From Loigolactobacillus jiayinensis (GTDB lineage: Bacteria > Bacillota > Bacilli > Lactobacillales > Lactobacillaceae), in NCBI RefSeq assembly GCF_003946445.1, contig NZ_RHOF01000002.1, forward strand, positions 1 through 64,000: a DNA stretch of 64,000 nt, given 5' to 3'. The notes under the pieces were generated by a model, which was not told the origin of the DNA, ran no database searches, and saw only the letters and a list, made by a program, of their open reading frames with translations. Made by a program: the position numbers and the translations under genes. How positions within the stretch are numbered: position 1 is the stretch's first letter; each line of letters starts with the position of its first letter. Below, one piece after another: positions 52,262 through 61,646 of the stretch.

Positions 52262-54137
52262 CCCAAAGATCATCCTCCTCGTAGGCTTCTTGATACGGTA
52301 AGGAAATATAGAACGTTGAGCCTTTACCTTCTTTACTGTCCGCCCAGATTCGACCATTGAGTTTTTCAATGACTTCTTTAGATATAGCTAAGCCAAGCCC
52401 AGTACCACCTTGCGCCCGCGACCGTGCTTTGTCCACGCGGTAGAAACGATCAAAGACATGCGGTAAGTCCTTTTTAGGAATTCCCAAGCCTTGATCAGAA
52501 ATACTGAGGATCACATGGTTATTAGTTTCAAGCAGCCGACAGGTGATCACACCGCCATCCGGTGAATATTTGATGGCATTATTGATAATGTTATCCACCA
52601 CCTGCATGAACTTATCCGTGTCGATTTCCACCCAGAGATCACGCTTAGTAAATTCCCGCTTGATTGAATATTGCTTCGGCGTAGTGGTTTCAGTCCGATT
52701 ATTATCGCCTGCCGTAGCATCAGCCTCTGACTTGATCATCATGTCGAAACGATTCAATGTGTAATTAAATAACTCATTCAAGTTAACTAATTCCATATCT
52801 AACTTTGCTGTGCCAGAATCCATTCGTGACAAGCTGAGTAAGTCGTTGATCATCCGAATCATCCGCTCCGTCTCTTCTTGTGTAACATTCAAGAAGTTTG
52901 GCGCCACTTCAGGATCTTTCCAGGCACCATCGGTCAAAGCTTCCAAATAACTGCGCATTGAAGTCAGTGGTGTCCGCAACTCATGCGACACGTTGGAAAC
53001 AAACTGGCGCCGTTCACGTTCATTTTTCTGCTGTTCAGTGACATCATGCAAGACACAAACGATCCCACTGATAAATCCAGTTTCGCGTTGAATCAGCGAA
53101 AATTCGGCATGTAAAATCAAATTATGTTCTGGCGCCGAAAAGTCTAGCATGAGCTCAGTTTGGTTTTCTAATAAATCACGAATTGTATGCTTATCCTCAA
53201 TTTTCAAGATTTTCAAAATTGACTGCCCAATCACTTCTTCATCGTTGAGGTTTAAAAATTCTGCCGCTGCTTCATTGATAATGATCACATTACCGCGCCG
53301 ATCCGTTGAGATCACGCCATCAGTCATATGGGATAAGACACTGTCCAACCGCCGCCGCTCAGCTTCAGAGGCCTCCTGTGCTTCTTCAACTCGCACTGAT
53401 AAGTTATTGACTGCGACCGCTAATTGACCTAATTCATCACGCCCATAAATGCGCACCTGACCCGAGTAATCGCCGCGCGCCATTCGAATGGCTTGCTTTT
53501 TCATTTCATCAATTGGTCGCGTGATCGCCCGCGAAATAACCACCGCAATAATGGATGAGAATAATGCCGCCACCAGTGATGCCGTCAAGAAAATCAGCGT
53601 AATATTATTGATATTGCGGTAAACACTTTGCATATTTGCCCGCACATAAATAACCCCAACAATACTGCTACTATCGCTGTTAGGATTGACTAACGGTACG
53701 ACGCTAACATAATAACTGGCGTGGTTTTTTTCATCGTATGATAACGTTTCGTACGAACGATTATTGTACAGCACGCTCTTAATGTTGTTATCAGCTGTCT
53801 TCTGCCCAATCACGCGTTGATCATTTAGATCACTGGTTCCACGAACAGTCCCTTTACTATCAACGACCCGAATATCAGCAGAATTATTTAAGTCCGTCAA
53901 AATATTAGCGATTGCCTTATTAGCCGCCGCCGTATCGCTTTTTAATAATTGACTACTCAACTGATTATCAACATAAACTGGTGTCTGCACCTGTTGTTTA
54001 AACGTTTCAATATTCTGTTCTTCCAATTGCTTAACGAAATAAGCACCAATAATCTCCAACGTGATCATCAATAATAAAATAAAAACGATCGCGATTTTAA
54101 AATTAATCGATTGAAAGAAATGAATTTTTTTATTCAT
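52251..54137 (-). CDS. walK: cell-wall sensor histidine kinase WalK
   Basis: A 628-residue kinase: membrane helix about 12-32, an extracellular Cache/PAS-like loop, a second helix near 180-205, HAMP linker, a cytoplasmic PAS (DSVLSHMTDGVISTDRRGNV), then HisKA with phospho-accepting His in VSNVSHELRTPLTSM and an ATPase with DNIINNAIKYS and GTGLGLAIS. With WalR it controls autolysins and cell-wall growth and is usually essential. The start is the ATG at 54137 (GGGGA upstream); an in-frame GTG lies 21 bases earlier. Confidence 0.96.
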   Translation of the reverse strand: MNKKIHFFQSINFKIAIVFILLLMITLEIIGAYFVKQLEEQNIETFKQQVQTPVYVDNQLSSQLLKSDTAAANKAIANILTDLNNSADIRVVDSKGTVRGTSDLNDQRVIGQKTADNNIKSVLYNNRSYETLSYDEKNHASYYVSVVPLVNPNSDSSSIVGVIYVRANMQSVYRNINNITLIFLTASLVAALFSSIIAVVISRAITRPIDEMKKQAIRMARGDYSGQVRIYGRDELGQLAVAVNNLSVRVEEAQEASEAERRRLDSVLSHMTDGVISTDRRGNVIIINEAAAEFLNLNDEEVIGQSILKILKIEDKHTIRDLLENQTELMLDFSAPEHNLILHAEFSLIQRETGFISGIVCVLHDVTEQQKNERERRQFVSNVSHELRTPLTSMRSYLEALTDGAWKDPEVAPNFLNVTQEETERMIRMINDLLSLSRMDSGTAKLDMELVNLNELFNYTLNRFDMMIKSEADATAGDNNRTETTTPKQYSIKREFTKRDLWVEIDTDKFMQVVDNIINNAIKYSPDGGVITCRLLETNNHVILSISDQGLGIPKKDLPHVFDRFYRVDKARSRAQGGTGLGLAISKEVIEKLNGRIWADSKEGKGSTFYISLPYQEAYEEDDLWDEN

Positions 54138-54211
54138 TACATAATATCCCCAAATCACTTTAAAAATAGCGCATTTATTTAATAGCCAGCCAGCTGCTCA
54201 GTGATATAGAA

Positions 54212-54243
54212 AACCGAGTCCGGCTAAAGTCACGAACTCGGTT
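54212..54243 (-). terminator. hairpin between walR and walK
   Basis: AACCGAGT (54212-54219) pairs with ACTCGGTT (54236-54243), followed on the minus strand by only four T. It may partly attenuate transcription from walR into walK or be an RNA-processing site. Confidence 0.45.
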
Positions 54244-54273
54244 CAATACTGGCATGTGGCGGACGTTTAACGA

Positions 54274-54984
54274 CTAATCTTGATCAGGATTGCGCAGATA
54301 ATAACCAACACCACGCCGCGTTACTAACCATTCAGGGTGACTTGGGTTATCTTCGATTTTTTCCCGTAAACGACGTACAGTCACGTCCACGGTCCGCACA
54401 TCACCAAAATAATCATAGCCCCACACCGTCTGCAGTAAATGCTCACGGGTCATAACTTGGCCAATGTGTTGGGCTAAATAGTGCAACAACTCAAACTCAC
54501 GGTGAGTCAATTCGATTTTGTCGCCACGCTTAGACACAATATAAGCATCTGGATGGATCGTTAAATCACCAATTTCAATTTCACTGTTTTCATCAGCTTC
54601 ATTTTGCGCACTGTTGATCGTCCCCTGGCGCCGAAGATTAGCCTTGACCCGTGCCACTAGCTCACGATTAGAGAAAGGCTTAGTAACATAATCATCAGCG
54701 CCCATCTCTAGACCCAAGACTTTATCGATTTCTGAGTCCTTGGCCGTCAACATAATAATTGGCATATCATGATCTTTGCGCACTTCACGCGCAACTTCCA
54801 AACCATCAATTTTTGGTAACATGAGATCCAATACAATTAAATCTGGCTTTTCATCATTAACTTTAGCCAACGCTTCCTCGCCATCATAGGCGGTTACCAC
54901 GTCATAGCCTTCCTTGTTCAGATTAAATTTAACGATATCCGAAATCGGTTTTTCGTCATCTACAACTAATATTTTTTTTGCCAT
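54274..54984 (-). CDS. walR: response regulator WalR (OmpR family)
   Basis: A 236-residue regulator. The receiver domain has the acidic pair in VVDDEKP, the phospho-Asp in [14 protein letters not shown] and Lys in [13 protein letters not shown]-terminal winged helix ([25 protein letters not shown] split over the domain; [12 protein letters not shown]) binds TGTWAH-type repeats. It is the first gene of the wal cluster. The ATG at 54984 starts the conserved [16 protein letters not shown] lies 12 bases ahead, and the longer frame is unlikely. Confidence 0.97.
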   Translation of the reverse strand: MAKKILVVDDEKPISDIVKFNLNKEGYDVVTAYDGEEALAKVNDEKPDLIVLDLMLPKIDGLEVAREVRKDHDMPIIMLTAKDSEIDKVLGLEMGADDYVTKPFSNRELVARVKANLRRQGTINSAQNEADENSEIEIGDLTIHPDAYIVSKRGDKIELTHREFELLHYLAQHIGQVMTREHLLQTVWGYDYFGDVRTVDVTVRRLREKIEDNPSHPEWLVTRRGVGYYLRNPDQD

Positions 54985-55326
54985 AAATCGGTCGTTCCTC
55001 CCTCGTGAAGTCATGTTTAAAACTTCACTGACTCATTCATATTTTAGCCCGCGGTGCATAACTTTTTACCGCCACTAAATTACCATGTTCATAGAACCTG
55101 CTTTACTTTAGCATTTTTGCCATTCGAGCTGATCGATTCTGAATTCGACATCGCACGCGATGTGCTTCGTTTCAATTATACTCATTCCGAACAAAATTGG
55201 CAAAGACCACTGTGAAAACGTGTGCGTCAGCAACAATTACCTTAAAAATCGCTAATTAAAATTTTTTCTCAAAAAACCATTGCGCAGCATGCGTATTTTT
55301 GATATACTATTATTCGTTGATGACAT
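54985..55326. other. intergenic region with tRNA promoter and palindrome
   Basis: TTGCGC (55280-55285) and TATACT (55303-55308), 17 bases apart, form a promoter for the tRNA. A 16-base palindrome ACATCGCACGCGATGT (55148-55163) may be an operator for one of the divergent transcripts. I find no gene in the gap. Confidence 0.5.
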
Positions 55327-55399
55327 GGAGCGCTAGCTCAGCTGGCAGAGCAACGGACTCTTAATCCGTGGGTCCAGGGTTCGATCCCCTGGCGCTCCA
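55327..55399 (+). tRNA. tRNA-Lys (CTT)
   Basis: A 73-base cloverleaf: acceptor GGAGCGC (55327-55333) pairs with GCGCTCC (55392-55398), discriminator A at 55399. The D arm has AGCTCAGCTGGCAGAGC, the anticodon stem ACGGA/TCCGT encloses the loop CTCTTAA with anticodon CTT, and the T arm has GGTTCGATCC. CCA is not encoded. No integrase is near. Confidence 0.97.
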
Positions 55400-55407
55400 T
55401 CTTAGTA

Positions 55408-55446
55408 AATACCTTAATTCACTTAGTGAGTTGAGGTATTTTTTTA
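55408..55446 (+). terminator. tRNA-Lys terminator
   Basis: A 17-bp stem with one mismatch (55408-55424 with 55425-55441) and a T run directly after the tRNA. Confidence 0.85.
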
Positions 55447-55618
55447 TTACCTAACTAAGACAATTAGTTTACCATACCTGTCCAGAAATGTAACTGTCAA
55501 CTGCCCAATCAGGCGACCTTTTAAGCTTTCTTAAGTAATTGAACAACTCGCTTGCTATATTAAATTATTTGCTTTATAGTGTGCCTATTATTAAATTTAA
55601 ATGAGAGGGGACTCATTC

Positions 55619-56416
55619 ATGAGACCAAGAATCGCAATACCTGCCGATACATTAACCGAAGCTACTAAGGTGATCAACGAACGAAACGCTGACTTTGCGC
55701 CACGAATGGCGGTTAATGCGATTCTAAAATCCGGTGGTATCCCGATAATTTTACCAAATAGTGCTCCTGAAAACGTAACTGACTATATTGATACGTTTGA
55801 CGGTGTTTTATTTCTCGGTGGCTTCGATGTTGATCCCACTTTCTATCATGAAGAGCCACATATGGACTTGGGTCAAACTTACATCCCCCGTGATCAATTT
55901 GAAATTGAATTAGTTAAGCAGTCTTTGTTAGCTGGTAAAAGTATTTTCGGTATTTGTCGTGGTATGCAAGTGATCAACGTCGCCTTAGGTGGTACGTTGT
56001 ATCAGGATCTATCCGAAGATCCCGCCGCAAAAATGAAGCATGCGCAAACATCACCAGGCAATTTACCAACGCATCACATCACGGTAGAACCTGATTCACA
56101 CTTGCGTTCAATTCTCGGTGAACGCCCCTACGTTAACTCCCGCCACCATGAAGCAGTTAAGGAACTGGCGCCGAGTTTACGTAGCGTTGCCTACGCCGAT
56201 GATCACGTGATCGAAGCAATTGAATCAATCGACAGCGAACAAATTCTAGCTGTTCAATGGCATCCCGAGAATATGTATAAGCATTACGTTGAAATGCAAG
56301 GTCTCTTCAAAGACTTCATTCAGCGCAGTGAAAAATTAGCGACTCAAGCACCACAACAGCCATTAAAAATCGTGCATAAAATTGGCGAAGGTTATCCCAA
56401 AGAATACTTTGGATAA
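55619..56416 (+). CDS. class I glutamine amidotransferase (gamma-glutamyl-GABA hydrolase type)
   Basis: A 265-residue class I amidotransferase of the PuuD/peptidase C26 family. The nucleophile cysteine is in FGICRGMQVINVALGG, and the His-Glu pair in VQWHPEN. Such enzymes hydrolyse gamma-glutamyl amides. No putrescine pathway genes are nearby, so the substrate is open. The start is the ATG at 55619, seven bases after GAGAGGGGA; an earlier ATG overlaps that site. It has its own promoter region and a terminator overlapping its 3' end. Confidence 0.85.
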   Translation: MRPRIAIPADTLTEATKVINERNADFAPRMAVNAILKSGGIPIILPNSAPENVTDYIDTFDGVLFLGGFDVDPTFYHEEPHMDLGQTYIPRDQFEIELVKQSLLAGKSIFGICRGMQVINVALGGTLYQDLSEDPAAKMKHAQTSPGNLPTHHITVEPDSHLRSILGERPYVNSRHHEAVKELAPSLRSVAYADDHVIEAIESIDSEQILAVQWHPENMYKHYVEMQGLFKDFIQRSEKLATQAPQQPLKIVHKIGEGYPKEYFG

Positions 56417-56424
56417 CCTTTTTT
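56388..56424 (+). terminator. terminator overlapping the amidotransferase gene end
   Basis: AAGGTTATCC...AAAG (56388-56402) pairs with CTTTGGATAACCTT (56407-56420), followed by a T run. The stem includes the last codons and the stop of the gene. Confidence 0.8.
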
Positions 56425-56485
56425 CTTTGGCTTTCTTTTTGTTATAATACAGTTGTAGCTAAATTTGTATCTGGAGCTGATCAGT

Positions 56486-57250
56486 TTGATTAAGAAGTTG
56501 CCACTTTTTGTAAGCGTATTCCTAATTACTGTTATTGGTTTACTCACACTCCCAACCGCCGCACATGCTGTCACGATCCACTACTCCGCCGCCGCTAGCC
56601 TCAAAGATACATTAACTGAGCTTGCCCAAAACTATCAAAAAACCCATCACAATACTGATATTGAGCTAGATTTCGCTGGTTCTGGTCAAATCAAACAAAA
56701 AGTCCTCAGCGGCGCCCCAATCGATGGGGTACTGACTGCCAGCAAGACTGATATGCAGGCACTAACTAAAACCGATAAAGCCACTCACAGCCAAATTTTA
56801 TTAAAAAATGACTTGGTGGTGATTCAAAATAAACAAGCGCCGCAATTGAAAGGTACGTTGAAGCAACAATTAACGGCCGCCAATAAAATTGCCCTCGGCG
56901 AGCCTAAATTAGTCCCTGCTGGTAATTATGCCATGGAAAGTTTAGCGAGCTTGAACTTACAATTGAAAGATAAATTTGTTTACGCCAACGACGTTCGCCA
57001 AGTTCTAGCCTTCGTCGCTAGTGGTAATGCTGAAATTGGCTTTGTTTATCGCACTGATGCTAAAATTAGTGATAAAGTCCGCATTAGCGCTAAAGTGCCA
57101 GCCAAAACGCATAGTCCAATTCGCTATTACGTCGGCGTTAGCGCCACTGACAAAGCAAAACAACAAGCGACACAACAGTTTAACCACTATTTAACCGGTA
57201 AGCCTGCACAGAAAATTTTCAAGCAAGCCGGTTTTAAAATGGCCAATTAA
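56486..57250 (+). CDS. modA: molybdate-binding protein ModA
   Basis: A 254-residue solute-binding protein. A signal peptide ends AAHA before VTIHYSAAASLKDTLTEL; the SAAASL segment plus ELDFAGSGQIKQKVLSGAPIDG and the late NAEIGFVYRTDA are ModA hallmarks that bind the molybdate oxyanion. It lacks a lipobox cysteine. The start is most likely the TTG at 56486, nine bases after GGAG; a TTG 21 bases earlier has no ribosome site. It leads the modABC operon. Molybdate import implies a molybdoenzyme elsewhere. Confidence 0.9.
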   Translation: MIKKLPLFVSVFLITVIGLLTLPTAAHAVTIHYSAAASLKDTLTELAQNYQKTHHNTDIELDFAGSGQIKQKVLSGAPIDGVLTASKTDMQALTKTDKATHSQILLKNDLVVIQNKQAPQLKGTLKQQLTAANKIALGEPKLVPAGNYAMESLASLNLQLKDKFVYANDVRQVLAFVASGNAEIGFVYRTDAKISDKVRISAKVPAKTHSPIRYYVGVSATDKAKQQATQQFNHYLTGKPAQKIFKQAGFKMAN

Positions 57251-57272
57251 TCGTTGTTAATGAGGTGCCGTC

Positions 57273-57938
57273 ATGCCAATTATTCATTCTTTAATTATCG
57301 CGATCAGCGCTACACTGATCACCTTTTTAGTCGCATTACCAGTGGCCTACTTTTTAATCCGCCGGCATACTCATTTTGGTTGGGTATTAGAAAGCTTATT
57401 GCTATTACCACTGGTCTTACCGCCAACTGTGGTCGGTTTATTTCTCTTGCAATTATTTGGTAAATTCGGCTTTGGTGGCCGTTTTTTAGCTTTATTTCAT
57501 AACTATAGCCTTATTTTCACACTTAGTGGTGCGGTCTTGGCTACAATTATTGTTGTTTTACCGATCATGTATCAAGCCCTGAAGGCGGCGTTACTCAGTG
57601 TTGACAGCAACTTAATCGAGGCGGCTACTGTAATGGGCGCCACACCATTTGAAACACTACGCCTAGTCGTTATACCCAATGCTTATCAAGGCTTGATTAT
57701 CGGCCTACTACTGACTTTTTGTCGGGGGCTAGGTGAATTTGGCGCATCCTTGATGGTCGCCGGTTATATTGAAGGGAAAACGGACACCATCGCAACTAGT
57801 ATTTATTTTTCGATTCAAGGTGGTGACACGTCAACGGCTCTGCTATTAAGTGGCGTCAATATTTTGATTGGCGTTTGCGCCTTGCTACTGATCCACTTAC
57901 TTAATCAACAAATTGAAAGGAAGAAGCAGCAATTATGA
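57273..57938 (+). CDS. modB: molybdate ABC permease ModB
   Basis: A 221-residue permease with about five membrane segments. LLPLVLPPTVVGLFLL and the EAA loop IEAATVMGATPFETLRLVVIPNA with the later RGLGEFGASLMVAG are typical of ModB. It lies 22 bases after modA with GAGGTG upstream, and its stop overlaps the modC ATG (ATGA), giving coupled translation. Confidence 0.93.
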   Translation: MPIIHSLIIAISATLITFLVALPVAYFLIRRHTHFGWVLESLLLLPLVLPPTVVGLFLLQLFGKFGFGGRFLALFHNYSLIFTLSGAVLATIIVVLPIMYQALKAALLSVDSNLIEAATVMGATPFETLRLVVIPNAYQGLIIGLLLTFCRGLGEFGASLMVAGYIEGKTDTIATSIYFSIQGGDTSTALLLSGVNILIGVCALLLIHLLNQQIERKKQQL

Positions 57939-58570
57939 CGCTAGCTATCGCGATCCACAAGCAAATGAATGCGCGCCAGCTGAATTTTACCGCTACGCTC
58001 ACTGAACAGATCTATGGCTTAATGGGACCATCTGGCGTTGGTAAAACGACGTTACTACGGATCATTGCTGGCCTAACCACCGCTGAAACTGGCCGAATCA
58101 CTTGCCAAGAGCAAGTATGGTTTGACGCTGCACAAAAAATCAATTTACCACCAAAAACACGCCGACTTGGCTTCATGTTTCAAGATTTGGCATTATTTCC
58201 CCATTTAACCGCCCAGGCTAATATTGAATTTTATCGGCGTTTAAAGGCTCAACCGCGCCAAGTCGATACTGAATTTGAGCAACAATTGATCACTGAACTT
58301 GAATTAGAGGCATATTTAACGCGGCCAGTAACCCAACTTTCTGGTGGTCAGCGGCAACGAGTTGCGTTGTGTCGGGCATTGATTTCACGACCACAATTAT
58401 TACTACTAGATGAACCATTTACTGGTCTGGATGATCAATTACGGCAGCGAGCAATTGACCTCACTAAAAACGTATTGGCCAAAACACCAGGGACTCAAGT
58501 TATCATTGTTTCTCATCGCCGCGACGAAATTACGGCTTTTACTGATAATATTTTAGCGTTGGAACGTTGA
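57935..58570 (+). CDS. modC: molybdate ABC ATPase ModC, short form without TOBE domain
   Basis: A 211-residue ABC ATPase with Walker A GPSGVGKTT, Q-loop FMFQDLALFPHL, signature LSGGQRQRVALCRAL, Walker B LLLLDEPFTGLDD and H-loop IIVSHRRDE. Usual ModC proteins are ~350 residues with a C-terminal molybdate-binding (TOBE/Mop) domain that gives trans-inhibition; it is absent here, so this importer would lack that feedback. Its ATG overlaps the modB stop. Confidence 0.92.
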   Translation: MTLAIAIHKQMNARQLNFTATLTEQIYGLMGPSGVGKTTLLRIIAGLTTAETGRITCQEQVWFDAAQKINLPPKTRRLGFMFQDLALFPHLTAQANIEFYRRLKAQPRQVDTEFEQQLITELELEAYLTRPVTQLSGGQRQRVALCRALISRPQLLLLDEPFTGLDDQLRQRAIDLTKNVLAKTPGTQVIIVSHRRDEITAFTDNILALER

Positions 58571-58580
58571 TCGAATGTAC

Positions 58581-58610
58581 AAAAATAGCCGCAATTGCGG
58601 CTATTTTTTT
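58581..58610. terminator. bidirectional terminator between modC and purA
   Basis: AAAAATAGCCGCAATTGCGG (58581-58600) forms a compact self-complementary hairpin with the following CTATTTTTTT, between convergent genes. Confidence 0.9.
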
Positions 58611-58624
58611 GACACTTTATCTCA

Positions 58625-59917
58625 CTAAGCTTCATTCCAGATTTCAGTTAATACATTGGTTTGATCACGATCAGGACCAACTGAGAAAGTGGCGATATCG
58701 ACGCCAACTAAGGCAGCTACTCGTTCAACATAATGGCGCGCGTTTTCTGGAAGTTCAGCTAATGTTTTAACACCAGTGATATCTTCCTTCCAACCAGGCA
58801 TTTCTTCGTAAATTGGTTTGCATTTAGCCAATTCATCTAGACTAGCAGGATAATGATAAATCGTTTCGCCATCACGGTCATAGGCAGTACAAATCTTAAC
58901 CGTGTCTAGGCCCGTTAAAACGTCGATTGAATTCAAGCAAAGGTCAGTCAAGCCCGAAACACGCTTGGCATGGCGCATAACAACGGAATCAAACCAGCCG
59001 ATCCGCCGTGGCCGCTTCGTTACGGTACCATATTCGTGGCCCGCTTCACGTAAGAAATCGCCGGTTTCGTTCAATAATTCAGTTGGGAATGGCCCATCGC
59101 CAACCCGTGAGGTGTAAGCCTTGCAGACACCAACAACACGATTGATATGGGTTGGCCCAACGCCATTACCGACTGTGACACCGCCAGCAACAGGATTTGA
59201 AGAAGTAACAAAAGGATACGTACCTTGGTCGATATCCAACATGACCCCTTGAGCACCTTCAAATAAAACATTTTTACCAGCGTCTAAAGCATCGTTTAAA
59301 ATAACTGATGTATCCGCAACAAATTGTTTTAGGCGTTGTCCATAAGCGTAATAAGTGTCGAAAATATCGTCAAATTTCAGCGCTGAACCGCCATAGATTT
59401 TAGTAAATAATTGATTCTTAAAGTCGAGATTTTCACGTAATTTCTTTGCAAAAACATCCTTATCGAGTAGATCGACCATCCGAATCCCAGTACGGGCTGC
59501 TTTATCCATATAAGCTGGGCCAATACCGCGATTGGTGGTACCGATTTTTTGATCGCCTTTACTTGCTTCTTGCAAGCGGTCAAGTTCGATATGGTAGGGT
59601 AAAATTACGTGGGCGCGGTCGGAAATCCGTAGATTATCCGCCGTTACCCCATTCTCAGCTAAGTAGTCCAATTCTGCTACCAACGATTCTGGATTGACCA
59701 CCACACCGTTACCGATGATCGAGATTTTATTGGGATACAGAATACCGGATGGAATTAAGCGAAGTTTCAAGACTTTGCCTAGCCCGTGGATTGTATGCCC
59801 CGCGTTGTCGCCGCCTTGTGACCGAGCAATAATGTCGGCGTTTTCGCCCAAGAAATCGGTGATTTTCCCTTTTCCTTCATCGCCCCATTGGGATCCTACT
59901 ACAACAACTGATGCCAT
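58625..59917 (-). CDS. purA: adenylosuccinate synthetase PurA
   Basis: A 430-residue enzyme, full length, that converts IMP, aspartate and GTP to adenylosuccinate. The P-loop variant GDEGKGK ([17 protein letters not shown]), the IMP-binding [11 protein letters not shown] and [20 protein letters not shown] are all present. The start is the ATG at 59917 with GAGGTG upstream; a longer upstream frame is spurious. In lactobacilli purA commonly sits near dnaB, as here. Confidence 0.97.
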   Translation of the reverse strand: MASVVVVGSQWGDEGKGKITDFLGENADIIARSQGGDNAGHTIHGLGKVLKLRLIPSGILYPNKISIIGNGVVVNPESLVAELDYLAENGVTADNLRISDRAHVILPYHIELDRLQEASKGDQKIGTTNRGIGPAYMDKAARTGIRMVDLLDKDVFAKKLRENLDFKNQLFTKIYGGSALKFDDIFDTYYAYGQRLKQFVADTSVILNDALDAGKNVLFEGAQGVMLDIDQGTYPFVTSSNPVAGGVTVGNGVGPTHINRVVGVCKAYTSRVGDGPFPTELLNETGDFLREAGHEYGTVTKRPRRIGWFDSVVMRHAKRVSGLTDLCLNSIDVLTGLDTVKICTAYDRDGETIYHYPASLDELAKCKPIYEEMPGWKEDITGVKTLAELPENARHYVERVAALVGVDIATFSVGPDRDQTNVLTEIWNEA

Positions 59918-60149
59918 ATGATAACACCTCATTGAATTAGTGTATGCCTTGCTGCATTGCAACAACACACCAAGACTCATTCTAACAAGAAAAGCGTGTC
60001 ACTTCAAGTTAAATCCGAATGAAATTATTTAAATTTGCAAATTATTAACTAAAATCCGAACATTAATTAAATATCACTATTTGGTTGTAAAAATTACCAA
60101 ACTTACGTAAAATAATATCAGTTTCATTTTTAAGTAGGAGGCTTCAAAT

Positions 60150-61112
60150 TTGTCTAGATTTTTGAAATCAATTCCGTTGCCAATTTGTGGCCTAATTTTA
60201 GCGATCGTTTCGTTAGGTAATCTGTTTAAAGACTATCAACACTTAATTATCGGCGATTTTTTAGGTGCTATTGGAACCGTTTTAATTATTATTATCGTGT
60301 TAAAAATTATTAGTGCACCACAAACAACCTTAACTGATCTGCAGGATCCAATTATTGCGTCCGTCGCGCCTAATTTGCCAATGGCGCTGCTGGTTACGGC
60401 TACTTTTTTCACCGCTTATCCACTACTAGCCAATAGTATTTGGTACATTGGCGTTGGCTTGCAGTACGGCTTATTGATTTATTTCACCTGGCACTTTGTT
60501 AGCAACCGCCATTTAAAGTTAGCGCAAATTTATCCCAGTTGGTTTATCGTTTATGTCGGTATTGGCGTTATTCCGCTGACCGCCGCTAACTTTAATCCAC
60601 TAGTGGGCCAAATTACATTTTGGTTGGCTTTAAGTGCTTATTTAGTCTTACTACCGCTGGTTTTGTGGCGCGTTTTATTTATGCATCAAATGCCGGAAGC
60701 TACGTTACCACTGATTACAGTTATCGCGGCCCCTGGTTCCCTATGCCTAGCTGGGTACCTACGCGACTTCGCTCATCCACAAGCTGGCTTACTATTAGCT
60801 CTGGTTATTTTGGCGCAATCTGCTTACTTGCTTGTCCTATTTTTAATGCCACGGCTAGCTCAGGTTCCATTTTACCCCAGCTATGCGGCCTTCACCTTCC
60901 CACTGGTGATCAGTGCCTTAGCCATGACCTACTTAGTCGACTACTTGCAAAAAGGCGGTCAGCACGTTATCTGGCTACAAATGGCGGCTCGTGGTGAAAG
61001 CTTAATTGCCTTAGTCGTTGTTGGCTGTATTTCGTTACGTTATCTCCGCTACTTATGGCGGCAAAATGAACCAATGACCCAGAAACGAATGACAAAAAAG
61101 TCTAGCGATTAA
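60150..61112 (+). CDS. TDT family transporter (TehA/dicarboxylate type)
   Basis: A 320-residue membrane protein with ten hydrophobic segments, of the tellurite-resistance/dicarboxylate transporter (TDT) family. PLPICGLILAIVSLGNLF and GAPGSLCLAGYL-like (here AAPGSLCLAGYLRDF) match the SLAC1/TehA fold, an anion-channel-like trimer. Substrates in the family include malate and sulfite. The TTG start follows AGGAGG by eight bases. A terminator overlaps its stop codon. It is divergent from purA across a 232-base gap. Confidence 0.85.
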   Translation: MSRFLKSIPLPICGLILAIVSLGNLFKDYQHLIIGDFLGAIGTVLIIIIVLKIISAPQTTLTDLQDPIIASVAPNLPMALLVTATFFTAYPLLANSIWYIGVGLQYGLLIYFTWHFVSNRHLKLAQIYPSWFIVYVGIGVIPLTAANFNPLVGQITFWLALSAYLVLLPLVLWRVLFMHQMPEATLPLITVIAAPGSLCLAGYLRDFAHPQAGLLLALVILAQSAYLLVLFLMPRLAQVPFYPSYAAFTFPLVISALAMTYLVDYLQKGGQHVIWLQMAARGESLIALVVVGCISLRYLRYLWRQNEPMTQKRMTKKSSD

Positions 61113-61128
61113 ATCGCTAGACTTTTTT
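61094..61128. terminator. bidirectional terminator after the TDT gene
   Basis: A 17-bp stem (61094-61110 with 61112-61128) flanked by A and T runs overlaps the stop codon. Confidence 0.85.
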
Positions 61129-61137
61129 AATTTACGC

Positions 61138-61626
61138 TTAATTTACTTTTTCAAAAACGGCTTTTCCTTTGACTTGTCCCTGACCAGCTTGCGCAATTTG
61201 ATAAGTAAAGCTTCGCGCCGTGAATTTGTTACTAGTGGCTAGAATCTTATTATATTGCCATTGCGAAACCTTGTTCGCCTTAAGTTGCGCCAACGTTAAC
61301 GTACCACCTTCAGCTTTGTAGCTCCAGTTGATCGTCTTTGACTGCGTTGTGTATTCTTTATCAAAGGCACTCTGACTTTGCGCAGCATCTAGTGCAATTG
61401 TTTTATTTTGATTAACAACTACTTTATTGTCATTTTTCGAAAAAGTCAGATAAAGTGATTTATCATTAGCGGTACTCTGATACCGATAAGTATTACCTGG
61501 AATACGTTTGGCCACAGAATGACCCATATTCCAATAATAACCGCCACCAACGGCCAAGATAATCACGATCAACACACCGATGATTGCCCAGCGCTTTTTA
61601 TGGCTCGCCTTTTTTGTTGTCCGCAT
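61138..61626 (-). CDS. membrane-anchored extracellular protein of unknown function
   Basis: A 162-residue protein with a basic N-terminus (KKASHKKR), one membrane helix (WAIIGVLIVIILAVGGGYYW) and an outer beta-rich region (GNTYRYQSTANDKSLYLTFSKNDNK split over residues 44-68). There is no lipobox. It resembles small lactobacillus surface proteins without a named domain. It lies 20 bases downstream of the LysM surface protein on the same strand, suggesting a shared envelope task. Confidence 0.6.
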   Translation of the reverse strand: MRTTKKASHKKRWAIIGVLIVIILAVGGGYYWNMGHSVAKRIPGNTYRYQSTANDKSLYLTFSKNDNKVVVNQNKTIALDAAQSQSAFDKEYTTQSKTINWSYKAEGGTLTLAQLKANKVSQWQYNKILATSNKFTARSFTYQIAQAGQGQVKGKAVFEKVN

Positions 61627-61646
61627 TAGTTTGCCAACTCCCTCAA

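Noticed and set aside
55327-55399. tRNA-Lys as a phage or island attachment site
   Set aside because: No integrase or duplicated tRNA end was seen nearby, and both flanks are conserved core genes.
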